This document shows positions 54,505-63,244 of a stretch of 64,000 nt of DNA, one piece after another. Both the position numbers and the translations under genes were made by a program. This stretch comes from JAGQKC01 sp965223675. GTDB taxonomy: Bacteria > Nitrospirota > Nitrospiria > Nitrospirales > UBA8639. Under the pieces are notes generated by a model, which had not been told where the DNA came from, ran no database searches, and worked only from the letters and a program-made list of their open reading frames with translations. The stretch is taken from NCBI GenBank assembly GCA_965223675.1, contig OZ245013.1, positions 1,426,001 through 1,490,000 of the forward strand. The letters are read 5' to 3'. How positions within the stretch are numbered: position 1 is the first letter of the stretch; every line of letters starts with the position of its first letter.

Positions 54505-54945
54505 TTACGGTGAAGGAGTTTCCATATTTGTCTTGTCCATTCCCTCAAACTCATCGCCTGACACTAGGTGAGACTGGAAACTCCCTCCACTCCGTCGATG
54601 CAAGGTAAACGTGATAATCGAAATTTGACCGTCAGGTTGATCCACAGAAAACAAAGCGCTTTTGGTATAGGAATACTCCTTAGGACTATTCCCGTATCGA
54701 ACCAGAACGTAATAATCTCCCTTACTGACGCGAACCGTTCGCTTTTGATCCCTCGCTAACCTGGACACCACATAAGTTGGTCCAATCAATTTCACCACGG
54801 TATTTTGTCCAGACTGATTGTCAAAGGTAATTTTATTAGGAGACGAGAGCGTTTGAGTCGCAGAGGCAAATATGTAACCCAACAGCAATAGTAGAGATAT
54901 CACGCCAATCAACACGACTCTTGATTTTCTTCTCACACTGTTCAT
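54505..54945 (-). CDS. Membrane-anchored/secreted protein, unknown
   Basis: 146 residues. N-terminal helix (VVLIGVISLLLLLGYIFASA) anchors it or is a signal. The mature part has FDNQSGQNTVVKLIGPTYVV and YYVLVRYGNSPKEYSYTKS, a beta-sandwich-like pattern with no known family. ATG 54945 is preferred to TTG 54951. No close operon partner. Confidence 0.55.
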   Translation of the reverse strand: MNSVRRKSRVVLIGVISLLLLLGYIFASATQTLSSPNKITFDNQSGQNTVVKLIGPTYVVSRLARDQKRTVRVSKGDYYVLVRYGNSPKEYSYTKSALFSVDQPDGQISIITFTLHRRSGGSFQSHLVSGDEFEGMDKTNMETPSP

Positions 54946-55014
54946 ACTCAAGACTTACCCCTATTTGACTTGAACGAGATGGTTTTCTTCAAAATAAACT
55001 TCGATCCAATGAAG

Positions 55015-55100
55015 CTCCCCCAGCAAGCTGGAGGCATCTTTTAAATGTATTGTCTAATCACATTTGCGCATTCCTCCCCTCAGCAAGCGGAGGGGGATCC
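55015..55100. repeat. REPIN-like element (two hairpins)
   Basis: Hairpin 1, CCCCCAGC-AA-GCTGGAGG (55017-55034), and hairpin 2, CCCCTCAGC-AA-GCGGAGGGG (about 55076-55096), are separated by about 40 nt that contain TCTTTTAAATGTAT. The inverse complement of this organisation is seen as a half element at 21711-21750. Two related hairpins in opposite phase with a spacer are the structure of REPIN elements. It lies between the secreted unknown at 54505 and the second cupredoxin-like gene. Confidence 0.6.
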
Positions 55101-55143
55101 TGCGCTGTTTTTATGAACCAATTTCTTCTTGAAATATAAAGGC

Positions 55144-55944
55144 TTATTGGACATTAGAGGAAGATGGTTGGTACTGAAAGCTCAGTGTTTTTCGTTGATT
55201 GTCTTCCAGGGTTATCGATTTTTCGAGATATCCCAAAGCAGGATGCCATGCACTCAAGGTATAAGAACCCGCAGGAATCTGGTCGATCGCAAAAAGACCT
55301 TTTTCATTCGTCGTAGCAAAATAAGGATTAAGCGGCACGAGAATCCACGTCTGCATAAATCGATGTTGATCGCATTCAACTTTTACCATTCCACTACGTC
55401 TGGTCGTCAGTTTCGTCGACTTCTCTTCTCCGGTTTCTAAGTTGGGAAAATGAAACAAGGGAATTCGTCCTTCGTTTAACATTTCCCAACCTCGTAATGG
55501 ATGAAGAACCGTGTCGTTCATCAGCATGCGCAAAGATGATCCATCCATGCCCGCCATCACCAACTGATCGAATTGGCAACGATTCACGGTAAGAGTAGGA
55601 CCTTGCGCCGCAGGAGCCTTCCCTCGCTTCAATCTTTGGAGAAACACCACCACATCCTGCACTTCATTCGCCTTCGAAACACGCGCACGGGGTAAGAGCA
55701 CATTGCCATCCTTGTCTGCAATCGGTTCACAATGCTGTGGATAAGCCCCCATTGTGACTTTAAAAGAAAAGGGCGAAGGTGCAGTCCCCAATAAAGTCAC
55801 AGCTCCACTTATCGTCGCTCCGTTCTGTACCGTGATTTCTTCATAGGCATGGGCTGGACCATTTGCTATCCAGTTAGCGCCTAATAGTGATATCAACAGA
55901 ACCCTTTGAATAAACGTTGATGCTTTCAATGCGAATCTCCTCAT
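55144..55944 (-). CDS. Exported cupredoxin-like protein with CarboxypepD-type domain (paralogue)
   Basis: 266 residues, related to the protein at 43868-44674: signal peptide ending GPAHA, cupredoxin-like domain with H148 (NDTVLHPL), and C-x2-H-x2-M set C191, H194, M197 in KVECDQHRFMQTW. The C-terminal regulatory-like domain (ATTNEKGLFAIDQIPAGSYT, LSAWHPALG) is present. Overall similarity to the first copy is clear in the last 90 residues but weaker earlier. A copper-binding periplasmic role is inferred. ATG 55944, SD GGGAGAG. Confidence 0.82.
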   Translation of the reverse strand: MRRFALKASTFIQRVLLISLLGANWIANGPAHAYEEITVQNGATISGAVTLLGTAPSPFSFKVTMGAYPQHCEPIADKDGNVLLPRARVSKANEVQDVVVFLQRLKRGKAPAAQGPTLTVNRCQFDQLVMAGMDGSSLRMLMNDTVLHPLRGWEMLNEGRIPLFHFPNLETGEEKSTKLTTRRSGMVKVECDQHRFMQTWILVPLNPYFATTNEKGLFAIDQIPAGSYTLSAWHPALGYLEKSITLEDNQRKTLSFQYQPSSSNVQ

Positions 55945-56008
55945 TTTGTCTCTCCCAATGTACCAGAATAATTCTCGAATTTTCTCCTTTTTTCCATGTT
56001 AACCTACT

Positions 56009-56374
56009 CTACTTTTTCGCTCTACGAATATAGATCAAACTATAGACTCCAATATTTAACAGAAGGACAAACACGCCAAGAACCCATTGAATTGTTGGAG
56101 TCAGACCAACTGGATACAGAATAGGCAACAGATACTGCTCGATAAAGCCGCCAGTGTAGCCAGCATCACCACCAGCCTGCCTGAGCCAGTTTTCCAGCGG
56201 AGTAAGAGGACAGATCCACCCACCAAACTCGAGCGCAACAACCCAGAGTACTGCAGGGAGATGGACCCACGAGATCCAGCGCCATCGCCATGCCAACAAT
56301 CCACCGAAAAGCACAAAGACAATAAACGCAAGATGAATGACCAAGACAACATCTGCGAGAGCCCGTAACCACAT
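56009..56374 (-). CDS. DUF2784-family membrane protein
   Basis: 121 residues with about four helices, typical of DUF2784: ALADVVLVIHLAFIVFVLFG, VHLPAVLWVVALEFGGWICP, LTPLENWLRQAGGDAGYTGG and WVLGVFVLLLNIGVYSLIY. Function unknown. ATG 56374. Confidence 0.9.
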   Translation of the reverse strand: MWLRALADVVLVIHLAFIVFVLFGGLLAWRWRWISWVHLPAVLWVVALEFGGWICPLTPLENWLRQAGGDAGYTGGFIEQYLLPILYPVGLTPTIQWVLGVFVLLLNIGVYSLIYIRRAKK

Positions 56375-56562
56375 CAGCTAGGTCACTTCACTACCAATCA
56401 TCTCATTAACAATACGCCAGAAAGTGAATCATGCGTATTACATATCATTAAAAGAAGAGTTTTGTCCGAAAAATATATCACGGAGTGAGTCAAACCTTAC
56501 CCCAAAGCGGTGTAACAAAAAATCATCCGATAACAGGCCATAACTGACAGCATTATCCATTA

Positions 56563-57900
56563 ATGACACATTCTCTTCTATCTGATCTCGAACCTAGGCC
56601 GATGCCTATGTCAAATTTAGGCAATATCCTGTTCGTGGACAATAAGCGAAATCACTGGGAGACCTTAGTCGAATGTTTTTCAGCCTACGGGTTTGAATTG
56701 ACGGTCGCCCATGATGCGGAAACAGCCCTAGAAAAAAGTGAATTGGCGCCTCCTGATCTCATTTTATTGGATGTCATGATACCAGACATCGGTGGATTCG
56801 AAACCTGCCGACGTTTGAAGGAAAATACCAAGACCAAAGATATCCCCGTCATTTTCATGAAAGCTCATGAAGACCATGTCAGTGCAGTAAAAGGATTTTC
56901 TGTAGGAGCCGTGGATTATGTGAATAAGCCGATCCAGGTAGAAGAGACGTTAGCGACAGTCACGGCACATTTAAAGATACGGAACCTACAGAAAGTGCTC
57001 GAAGAGACAATTTTAACTTTACAAGAGGAAGTGGACGAACGTAAACGTGCCGAGGAAACAGCCCACCAAGCCATGCTGCATGCGCAACAAGCTCAAGAAC
57101 GCATGCGGCGAGACTTAGAAGCGGCAGCCCGCGTGCAACAGGCCCTACTACCTGAAACAACGCCAACAATCCCTGGACTGACATTTGCCTGGACGTATCG
57201 CCCCTGTGCTGAATTGGGAGGGGACTCTTTGAATCTGTTTTCGCTCAGCGATTATCAGATTGGGATGTATGTTTTAGATGTCACAGGACATGGAGTGCCT
57301 GCCTCCCTGCTATCGGTAACTTTGAGTCGAGTACTCATTCCTCGCAGTGACCCTTCTTGTCTGCTAATTCGGCAAGACACAATAAATGGACAGAGAACTA
57401 TAGCTTCGCCCGCTGAAGTTGCCACGCGATTAAACCACATGTTTCCTATGAACCAAGGAGCACACCAATACTTCACGTTGCTCTATGGAATTCTCGACAC
57501 ACAGGCAAAAACCTTTCAGTACGTCTGCGCAGGACATCCTGCCCCCGTCGTCTTCATCAAGGACCGCCAGCCTATAGTCTGTGAAACCCTGAATCTGCCG
57601 ATTGGGCTTTTTGAGAATGAACAATATGAGAACTCTACGATTGAGCTTGGAACCCACTCTCGGATCTATCTGCATTCTGATGGAGTGCTAGAAGCTATGA
57701 ATCCTCATCGTGAGATATTCGGAGAGACACGATTACGATCCATCATCGAATCCACTCAAGGAGTCGCGTTACAAGAGAGTGTGAATACCATTGCGTCTTC
57801 AGCATCCAACTGGGCACACAACGGTCAGGTTCATGATGACCTATCGATCCTTGCGATGGAATTCAAACCGGGATTAAGCAACGATGCTGATACGGAGTGA
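56563..57900 (+). CDS. Response-regulator/PP2C-type phosphatase (RsbU-like)
   Basis: 445 residues. An N-terminal receiver domain (ILFVDNKRNHWETL; acceptor D70 in ILLDVMIPDIGGFE; K122 in VDYVNKPI) has Lys100 (FMKA) at the switch Thr/Ser position, which is unusual. A coiled-coil linker (about 140-190) leads to a SpoIIE/RsbU PP2C domain: AAARVQQALLPE, ELGGDSLNLF, MYVLDVTGHGVPASLL and DDLSILAMEF. It would dephosphorylate a STAS protein, releasing it. It is the first gene of a seven-gene run with an RsbW-like kinase, a STAS protein and Mla transport genes. A signal acting through the receiver is suggested. ATG 56563. Confidence 0.93.
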   Translation: MTHSLLSDLEPRPMPMSNLGNILFVDNKRNHWETLVECFSAYGFELTVAHDAETALEKSELAPPDLILLDVMIPDIGGFETCRRLKENTKTKDIPVIFMKAHEDHVSAVKGFSVGAVDYVNKPIQVEETLATVTAHLKIRNLQKVLEETILTLQEEVDERKRAEETAHQAMLHAQQAQERMRRDLEAAARVQQALLPETTPTIPGLTFAWTYRPCAELGGDSLNLFSLSDYQIGMYVLDVTGHGVPASLLSVTLSRVLIPRSDPSCLLIRQDTINGQRTIASPAEVATRLNHMFPMNQGAHQYFTLLYGILDTQAKTFQYVCAGHPAPVVFIKDRQPIVCETLNLPIGLFENEQYENSTIELGTHSRIYLHSDGVLEAMNPHREIFGETRLRSIIESTQGVALQESVNTIASSASNWAHNGQVHDDLSILAMEFKPGLSNDADTE

Positions 57901-57933
57901 AGTTAGACATCACGATCATAACGATGTGAAGCA

Positions 57934-58371
57934 GTGAACGATCGAGACATACAGAATAATAACGAAGAATTACTCGTCCACCGTTTTCCTTCTCAGGCAA
58001 AGTTTTTAGGGGAGACTCGGGCGAAAGCCAGAACGACACTGACGCAATGTGGATGTTCATCCGATATTACTGAGAATATTGTCTTGGCCATAGATGAGGC
58101 CTGTCAAAATGTTATTCGACATGCCTATGGCAAGGAAACTGAGAAAGAAATTGTCTTACAAATTCAGCGTCAAGAAAACGTGTTGACGATTACGCTGCGT
58201 GATTTTGCGCCCCCTGTAGGTTCTGACTGCATGAAGCTCAGAGCTTTAGAAGATATTCGGCCTGGCGGATTGGGATGTCATTTTATCCAGCAGGTCATGG
58301 AAGACATCTCGGTTGAGCCTGCTGCAGATGGAGAAGGCAACATCCTTCGAATGGTCAAGCAGATCTCGTGA
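57934..58371 (+). CDS. RsbW/SpoIIAB-type ATP-binding kinase (anti-sigma type)
   Basis: 145 residues, GHKL fold. N box AIDEACQNVIRHAYG (E55, N59), G1-type RDFAPPV, G2-type GGLGCHFIQ. Such proteins phosphorylate STAS partners on Ser and bind sigma factors. No sigma factor gene lies nearby; the adjacent gene is a STAS protein. GTG start at 57934, 33 nt after the phosphatase, with weak SD, so translation is probably lower. It ends 22 nt before the STAS gene. Confidence 0.88.
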   Translation: MNDRDIQNNNEELLVHRFPSQAKFLGETRAKARTTLTQCGCSSDITENIVLAIDEACQNVIRHAYGKETEKEIVLQIQRQENVLTITLRDFAPPVGSDCMKLRALEDIRPGGLGCHFIQQVMEDISVEPAADGEGNILRMVKQIS

Positions 58372-58393
58372 ATTTTCTATCTGAGGGAAAAAC

Positions 58394-58726
58394 ATGGAAT
58401 ACACCGTAACAGTAGACGAAGACAATCACATTGTAGCCTTGAGTGGAGAAGTAGACCTTGAAAATTCGCCAACGGCACGAAAAGTCTTGCTAGAGGTTGT
58501 CGAGCAGGCAAAAAAAATACTGGTGGACTTAACCGCCGTCACCTACATGGATAGCTCAGGCATTGCGAGTTTAGTTGAAGCGTATCAACAAGCCAAGAAC
58601 AATGACGTGGGATTCGTTCTTGTTTCCGTAAGCCCGGCCGTCTTACGAGTTTTACATATGGCGCGGCTAGACAAAGTGTTCACCGTTTACGACAACTTGG
58701 AAAATGCGCGTCATGCCAGCGTCTGA
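58394..58726 (+). CDS. STAS-domain protein (RsbV/MlaB-like)
   Basis: 110 residues: MEYTVTVDEDNHIVALSGEV, DLTAVTYMDSSGIASLVEA and PAVLRVLHMARLDKVF. The DSSG motif holds S55, the position of the phosphorylated Ser in SpoIIAA/RsbV and, in MlaB, of the functional Thr. Its gene overlaps mlaE by 23 nt. It may be the substrate of the kinase and phosphatase encoded upstream and also the MlaB-like subunit of the transporter encoded downstream. SD GAGGG. ATG 58394. Confidence 0.9.
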   Translation: MEYTVTVDEDNHIVALSGEVDLENSPTARKVLLEVVEQAKKILVDLTAVTYMDSSGIASLVEAYQQAKNNDVGFVLVSVSPAVLRVLHMARLDKVFTVYDNLENARHASV

Positions 58727-59531
58727 AATTTCGACACATCCGCTTATTCAAAAAGTTGAAGCTCTCGGTCGAAACACGGTACGACTTATCGATTCTATTG
58801 GCTTTGGAGCCTCTCTGCTATATCAAGCAGGGTACTGGCTTCTCTTGGGTCATCGACGAAATCAGCCAGTTCATCTTATACCTGTTGTTTCACAAATGAT
58901 GGAGATCGGTATCCGTGCGATCCCGATTATTGCACTCGTTTCTCTCACCATTGGACTCATGTTGGCTATACAAGGTATTCACGCACTCAAAGGTTTCGGA
59001 GCGGAGCAACAAGTCACCCTTGGCGTGGCCCTCTCGGTCGTTCGTGAATTCTCACCACTCATCACGGGAATTTTAGTGGCCGGTCGATCTGGAGCTGCAT
59101 TAGCCGCCCGCCTCAGTACGATGACCATTCATCATGAAGTTGATGCCTTGCGCGTTATGGGAATCAACCCTGTTCGATTTTTAGTCGCTCCCAATTTAGT
59201 CGCCATGCTCATTATGCTTCCTGCACTAACGTTGCTATCAGACCTCATTGCACTTGGTGGGGCCGGGCTTTATATCAGCACGGATCTAGGAATCACGATT
59301 GGGAGATACATGCAGCAAACTGTCCTATTCCTAAATACAGGTGATGTCCTTCATGGTTTGGTAAAGAGCGTAGCCTTCGGCGCGCTCATTACTCTGGTAG
59401 GGATCGTCAATGGGTCCTCAGTGACGGGCGGGGCTGAAGGCGTAGGACGAGTCACGACCAATTCAGTCGTTCATTCGATATTGGCCATCATCATGGCCGA
59501 CTTAATCATCGTCTTCTTGCTGACGCGATAG
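58704..59531 (+). CDS. mlaE: MlaE-type ABC lipid transporter permease
   Basis: 275 residues, MlaE family permease with about five to six helices: IPIIALVSLTIGLMLAIQGI, EFSPLITGILVAGRSGAALA, MGINPVRFLVAPNLVAMLIM and SVAFGALITLVGIVNGSSVT. It is the inner-membrane channel of the phospholipid trafficking complex that couples MlaF ATPase and MlaD. ATG 58704 overlaps the STAS gene by 23 nt; 58713 is an alternative start. The next gene begins 8 nt later. Confidence 0.94.
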   Translation: MRVMPASEISTHPLIQKVEALGRNTVRLIDSIGFGASLLYQAGYWLLLGHRRNQPVHLIPVVSQMMEIGIRAIPIIALVSLTIGLMLAIQGIHALKGFGAEQQVTLGVALSVVREFSPLITGILVAGRSGAALAARLSTMTIHHEVDALRVMGINPVRFLVAPNLVAMLIMLPALTLLSDLIALGGAGLYISTDLGITIGRYMQQTVLFLNTGDVLHGLVKSVAFGALITLVGIVNGSSVTGGAEGVGRVTTNSVVHSILAIIMADLIIVFLLTR

Positions 59532-59539
59532 CTAGACAT

Positions 59540-60352
59540 ATGACGACACGAACCACAAAGACCGAGCCAATCATTGAAGTTAAAAATATCGTAACCCATT
59601 ACGGTTCCCGAAAAATCCTCGACCAAGTAAACGTCAACGTTCACCCTGGAGAAATCATGGTCGTGATGGGAGGAAGTGGTTCGGGAAAGAGTACGTTATT
59701 GCGACATCTCATTGGCTTGGAGCGTGTCAGCGCTGGATGCATCAGGCTTCTCGGCAGAGATATAGGACATATGGACGATTATGAGCTGACACGATTTTAT
59801 AGAAAACTGGGAGTCGCTTTTCAGGGAGGCGCATTATTCAGTTCGATGACTGTCGGTGAAAATATCATGCTGCCTCTTCGCGAGCACACCAATCTTGATG
59901 AGAATACGATGAAAATCATGACACGCATCAAGTTAGAAGTGGTCAATCTTGCAGGATTTGAAAATTTCATGCCCTCAGAACTGTCTGGCGGCATGCTTAA
60001 ACGGGCAGCATTCGCCAGGGCAGTGATCATGGACCCCGCGTTGCTTTTTTGTGACGAGCCATCTGCCGGTCTTGATCCCGTCGTGGCCTCATCACTCGAT
60101 GAACTGATCTTGAAACTTCGTGATGCCCTGAACATGACTATCGTTGTCGTGACACACGAACTGGAGAGTGCATTTCGGATAGCCGATCGGATCACCGTAT
60201 TGGACAAGGGAAGAGTCCTCACCATTGGCTCCGTTGACGAAATACGTGAATCCAAGAATAAGCGAATTCAAGATTTACTCAATCGACGGTTTGAGGAAGA
60301 CACCCTTGAGCCAGATGAATATCTTGCACGACTAACCGGAGGACCCGTTTAG
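59540..60352 (+). CDS. mlaF: MlaF-type ABC transporter ATPase
   Basis: 270 residues. Walker A GGSGSGKST, Q-loop VAFQGGALFSSMTV, signature ELSGGMLKRAAFARA, Walker B LLFCDEPSAGLDP, and switch His in VVVTHELESAF. It drives lipid transport in complex with MlaE. In MlaFEDB complexes, a STAS protein (MlaB) binds the MlaF C-terminus, consistent with the STAS gene in this run. ATG 59540. Confidence 0.95.
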   Translation: MTTRTTKTEPIIEVKNIVTHYGSRKILDQVNVNVHPGEIMVVMGGSGSGKSTLLRHLIGLERVSAGCIRLLGRDIGHMDDYELTRFYRKLGVAFQGGALFSSMTVGENIMLPLREHTNLDENTMKIMTRIKLEVVNLAGFENFMPSELSGGMLKRAAFARAVIMDPALLFCDEPSAGLDPVVASSLDELILKLRDALNMTIVVVTHELESAFRIADRITVLDKGRVLTIGSVDEIRESKNKRIQDLLNRRFEEDTLEPDEYLARLTGGPV

Positions 60353-60378
60353 CAAGCAGCAGCAGGGCAAGACTACCT

Positions 60379-61320
60379 ATGCGAGATTCTCGAAAGAGCT
60401 ACCTCATCGTCGGCATCTTTCTCTTAGGCCTCCTATGCACCCTCATTGTCTGGCTTGGCATGTTGTCTGGCATCACCACTGCCACGAATCGTTACGTGAT
60501 GGAATTTGAAAATGTCATGGGTCTGACAGAAGGAGCACAGATTCTCTATGAAGGATATCCGGTTGGAGAGATCGAACACATCGTTCTCACCCGCGGACCT
60601 GAAACTTCCGTGTATAGACTTGAGGTCTCGATTCGAGACGGATGGACCATTCCTCAAGACAGTTTGGCCGTCATCACACAGGCAGGATTTCTGTCAGCCG
60701 TCGTCATCGACATACACGAAGGCCATTCAAGACAGATGCTCAATCCCGGTGATCGCATTCCCAGTCGAGGTGCGACCAATATTCTCACCACCATGTCATC
60801 AGTGGCAACCCAGCTTGGAGAATTAGCCAATACGAGCTTGAAACCGCTGTTGGATAATCTCACGGATGGGACCGGATCGCTGGAAACTCTCTCGCAAGAT
60901 GCTTCAGTGATTCTTGCAAATCTCAAAATGTTCACAGCCCATCTCAATGAGACGAGCAATCAACTCAATACCCTCATTGAGCAAAGCGGAGGACACGTCG
61001 ACATGATTTTAACTGATGTCGAGACAGCTTCGGGCAACGTCTCAAACCTTACCACGGATTTTCGGAAAACCTCGAGACGACTCGACAAACTGCTGTTCAC
61101 CATGAATACGCTTGTTTCAAAGAATCAAAAAGACATCGATCATTCAATCGGCGACTTACATCATACGTTAGAAGTTGTAGCGAACCATGTACAAGAAATC
61201 AGCTATAACTTGGAAGCCACCACACGAAATATGAACGAACTCACTGCAGAAATCAGACGAAATCCTGGAGTCATCATTCGAGGAAAAGACTTCCAAGAAA
61301 ATCTGGACATCATCAATTAA
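60379..61320 (+). CDS. mlaD: MlaD/MCE-family substrate-binding protein
   Basis: 313 residues. N-terminal membrane helix (LIVGIFLLGLLCTLIVWLGM), MCE domain (FENVMGLTEGAQILYEGYPV, GEIEHI, GFLSAVVIDIHEG), and a long C-terminal helical part (residues 160-290), longer than in E. coli MlaD (183). It forms the periplasmic ring that carries lipids. The helical extension suggests a tunnel or interaction with an outer-membrane component. ATG 60379; its stop shares one base with the next start (TAATG). Confidence 0.93.
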   Translation: MRDSRKSYLIVGIFLLGLLCTLIVWLGMLSGITTATNRYVMEFENVMGLTEGAQILYEGYPVGEIEHIVLTRGPETSVYRLEVSIRDGWTIPQDSLAVITQAGFLSAVVIDIHEGHSRQMLNPGDRIPSRGATNILTTMSSVATQLGELANTSLKPLLDNLTDGTGSLETLSQDASVILANLKMFTAHLNETSNQLNTLIEQSGGHVDMILTDVETASGNVSNLTTDFRKTSRRLDKLLFTMNTLVSKNQKDIDHSIGDLHHTLEVVANHVQEISYNLEATTRNMNELTAEIRRNPGVIIRGKDFQENLDIIN

Positions 61321-61967
61321 TGCACACGGTGGGAACAATCATGAAGAACTGGAGATGGCTTCTCTCATGTAGCTTGGCAATGGTGTTGGGCGGATGTCTA
61401 GGAAGTCCTGCTCCCCAAGACCGTTATTATCGACTGGAACTCCCTGAAGCCAGGGCGCAATTTCATTCTCCTCCGTTACAGGGTACGCTCCAAATCACCA
61501 GACCCAGGGCGGATGCGCTCACGAGTGAGCGACATCTTTTGTACCGTCAACACACGAAAACCTCCCAAGTTCATCGTCACGCATATCATCGTTGGATCGA
61601 TTCGCCTACGCTGATCTTACAACAACAAATTGCCCAGTATTTACGTGAAGCCGGTATTGCTAAACAAGTCGTAACACCGGAGCTTCGAGTCAAAACCGAT
61701 TATCAATTTACCTGTAGAGTCACAAAGATGGAGCGGGTACTGGCTAATTCACCTCGAGTAGTAGTGGAGCTAGAGCTGGGATTGACCCATAAGCGAGACC
61801 GCGAAGCAGTGTTGCTTCGTACCTACTATGAAGAACAGCCGGCACAGAGTCACGACATTAACGCGGCAATCACCGCTTACAACCAAGCCCTCACCAATAT
61901 CCTTAATCAGTTTCTCAAAGATGCCTCAACATTACCTGAAGCTATACGAATCAACCACCATCCCTAA
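61320..61967 (+). CDS. PqiC/ABC-type transport auxiliary lipoprotein
   Basis: 215 residues. Lipobox MVLGGC near residue 26 after the signal LLSCSLAMVLGG; mature part begins with RYYRLELPEARAQF, typical of the ABC_trans_aux family (PqiC, LetB partners), then RHLLYRQHTKTSQVHRHAYH and LQQQIAQYLREAGIAKQV. It is an outer-membrane-anchored partner of MCE transporters. Start at 61320 overlaps mlaD; ATG 61341 (MKNWRWLL) is an alternative that would give a typical lipoprotein signal. Last gene of the seven-gene run. Confidence 0.86.
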   Translation: MHTVGTIMKNWRWLLSCSLAMVLGGCLGSPAPQDRYYRLELPEARAQFHSPPLQGTLQITRPRADALTSERHLLYRQHTKTSQVHRHAYHRWIDSPTLILQQQIAQYLREAGIAKQVVTPELRVKTDYQFTCRVTKMERVLANSPRVVVELELGLTHKRDREAVLLRTYYEEQPAQSHDINAAITAYNQALTNILNQFLKDASTLPEAIRINHHP

Positions 61968-62130
61968 ACACATAGACAATTCTCGTTAACCATTCCGACT
62001 GTTTGTCATTTCTTAATAATCACTACTCTGCTTAAGATTTGTCCCCCTTTTTAAAATAGTCGTTTCTTCCGAATAGGCAGTAGCGAAATAGGATAGCAGC
62101 CTGAGCTCAACTGCTTGAACAAAGTAACAA

Positions 62131-63063
62131 ATGAAACTCGAACCACCAACAACAGAACGCACCTTTCTCAAAGGACACGATCCCCTGAGTGGAACGACTA
62201 TCCATGGGTGGCCAGCTGTGGTCTTCGGACTTCTCTTCGTCCTTGCCGGCATACCTATTGTTTTCGTTGGAATGGAGTGGATGGACTATCCCAAAAATTC
62301 AATTCACGCCCCATTGTGGGTCATCGGAATTGCCGGAAGCACGTTTGTGGGAGGCGGTCTATGGCTAGTCATACATGGGCTACGAGGCCGGCGACGCATT
62401 TGGAATATGGAACATGGCAAACGACAGTTGCCCACGAAACCTTGGCTGTGGGATTACCCCTGGCAAGCCCAGGGCATCACAGACAACAAGCTTCAGAGCG
62501 TACTCAACAGTCTTATGGCTCTCATCGTGTTCGGAGTGTTTCTTGCTCCATTTAATTGGGTCGCGTTTATTCGGGAAGACAGTTCATTTTTTTGGCAGGG
62601 AATCGTTGGCTTCCTCGATATGGTCATCGTAGTGGGAATTGGGAGTCGATTCCTTAGCAATCTCAAACAGTATCTGGCATTTGGAAATGCTCAACTACTC
62701 TTTAACGACTTCCCGTTTTTCTTGGGAAACTCAATGTCCCTGACACTGAAACATGTCCCTACAGATATCTCTACTCTTCAACTCAACCTGAGATGTATAG
62801 AAGAAGCCTACAAACTGCACGGGACGGCAGACAATAAAAAATCCGTCGTTGTCTGCTACCAGATATATAAAGATACACAATTAATTGAACGAGGGAATTT
62901 TCGACCTGGAGGGGATCTGCACATCGCCTGGAGGCTTCCAGACGATAAATCCTTCTCATCGACGCCCAGTGAACGGCCAGCCAAATTTTGGGAACTGGAG
63001 GTGACAGCTGAACGGCAAGACGTCAACTATCAACGCCGCTTTCTCTTACCCGTCTATGCCTAA
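62131..63063 (+). CDS. Membrane protein, DUF3592-like, unknown
   Basis: 310 residues with about four helices: AVVFGLLFVLAGIPIVFVGM, HAPLWVIGIAGSTFVGGGLW, LMALIVFGVFLAPFNWVAFI and GFLDMVIVVGIGSRF. A C-terminal soluble domain has Cys (LRCIEEA, VVCYQIY) and beta-like sequence. No firm family. ATG 62131; a 163-nt gap precedes it, so it is probably independent of the Mla run. Confidence 0.68.
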   Translation: MKLEPPTTERTFLKGHDPLSGTTIHGWPAVVFGLLFVLAGIPIVFVGMEWMDYPKNSIHAPLWVIGIAGSTFVGGGLWLVIHGLRGRRRIWNMEHGKRQLPTKPWLWDYPWQAQGITDNKLQSVLNSLMALIVFGVFLAPFNWVAFIREDSSFFWQGIVGFLDMVIVVGIGSRFLSNLKQYLAFGNAQLLFNDFPFFLGNSMSLTLKHVPTDISTLQLNLRCIEEAYKLHGTADNKKSVVVCYQIYKDTQLIERGNFRPGGDLHIAWRLPDDKSFSSTPSERPAKFWELEVTAERQDVNYQRRFLLPVYA

Positions 63064-63244
63064 GACATTTCCCATGACACTCAATACTCTACCCTAAGCA
63101 AAGAGATGCAGGAGAAAAATCTTTCTTTTCTTGCAAACATTCTTCGAAAGGTGATATCCATATTTCAGAAAGCAAGGGAGCAACCCGATACAAAACGTGC
63201 ATCTGTAAACATGTAGAATTTGAGCAGAGAAGAAAGGGAAGTAA

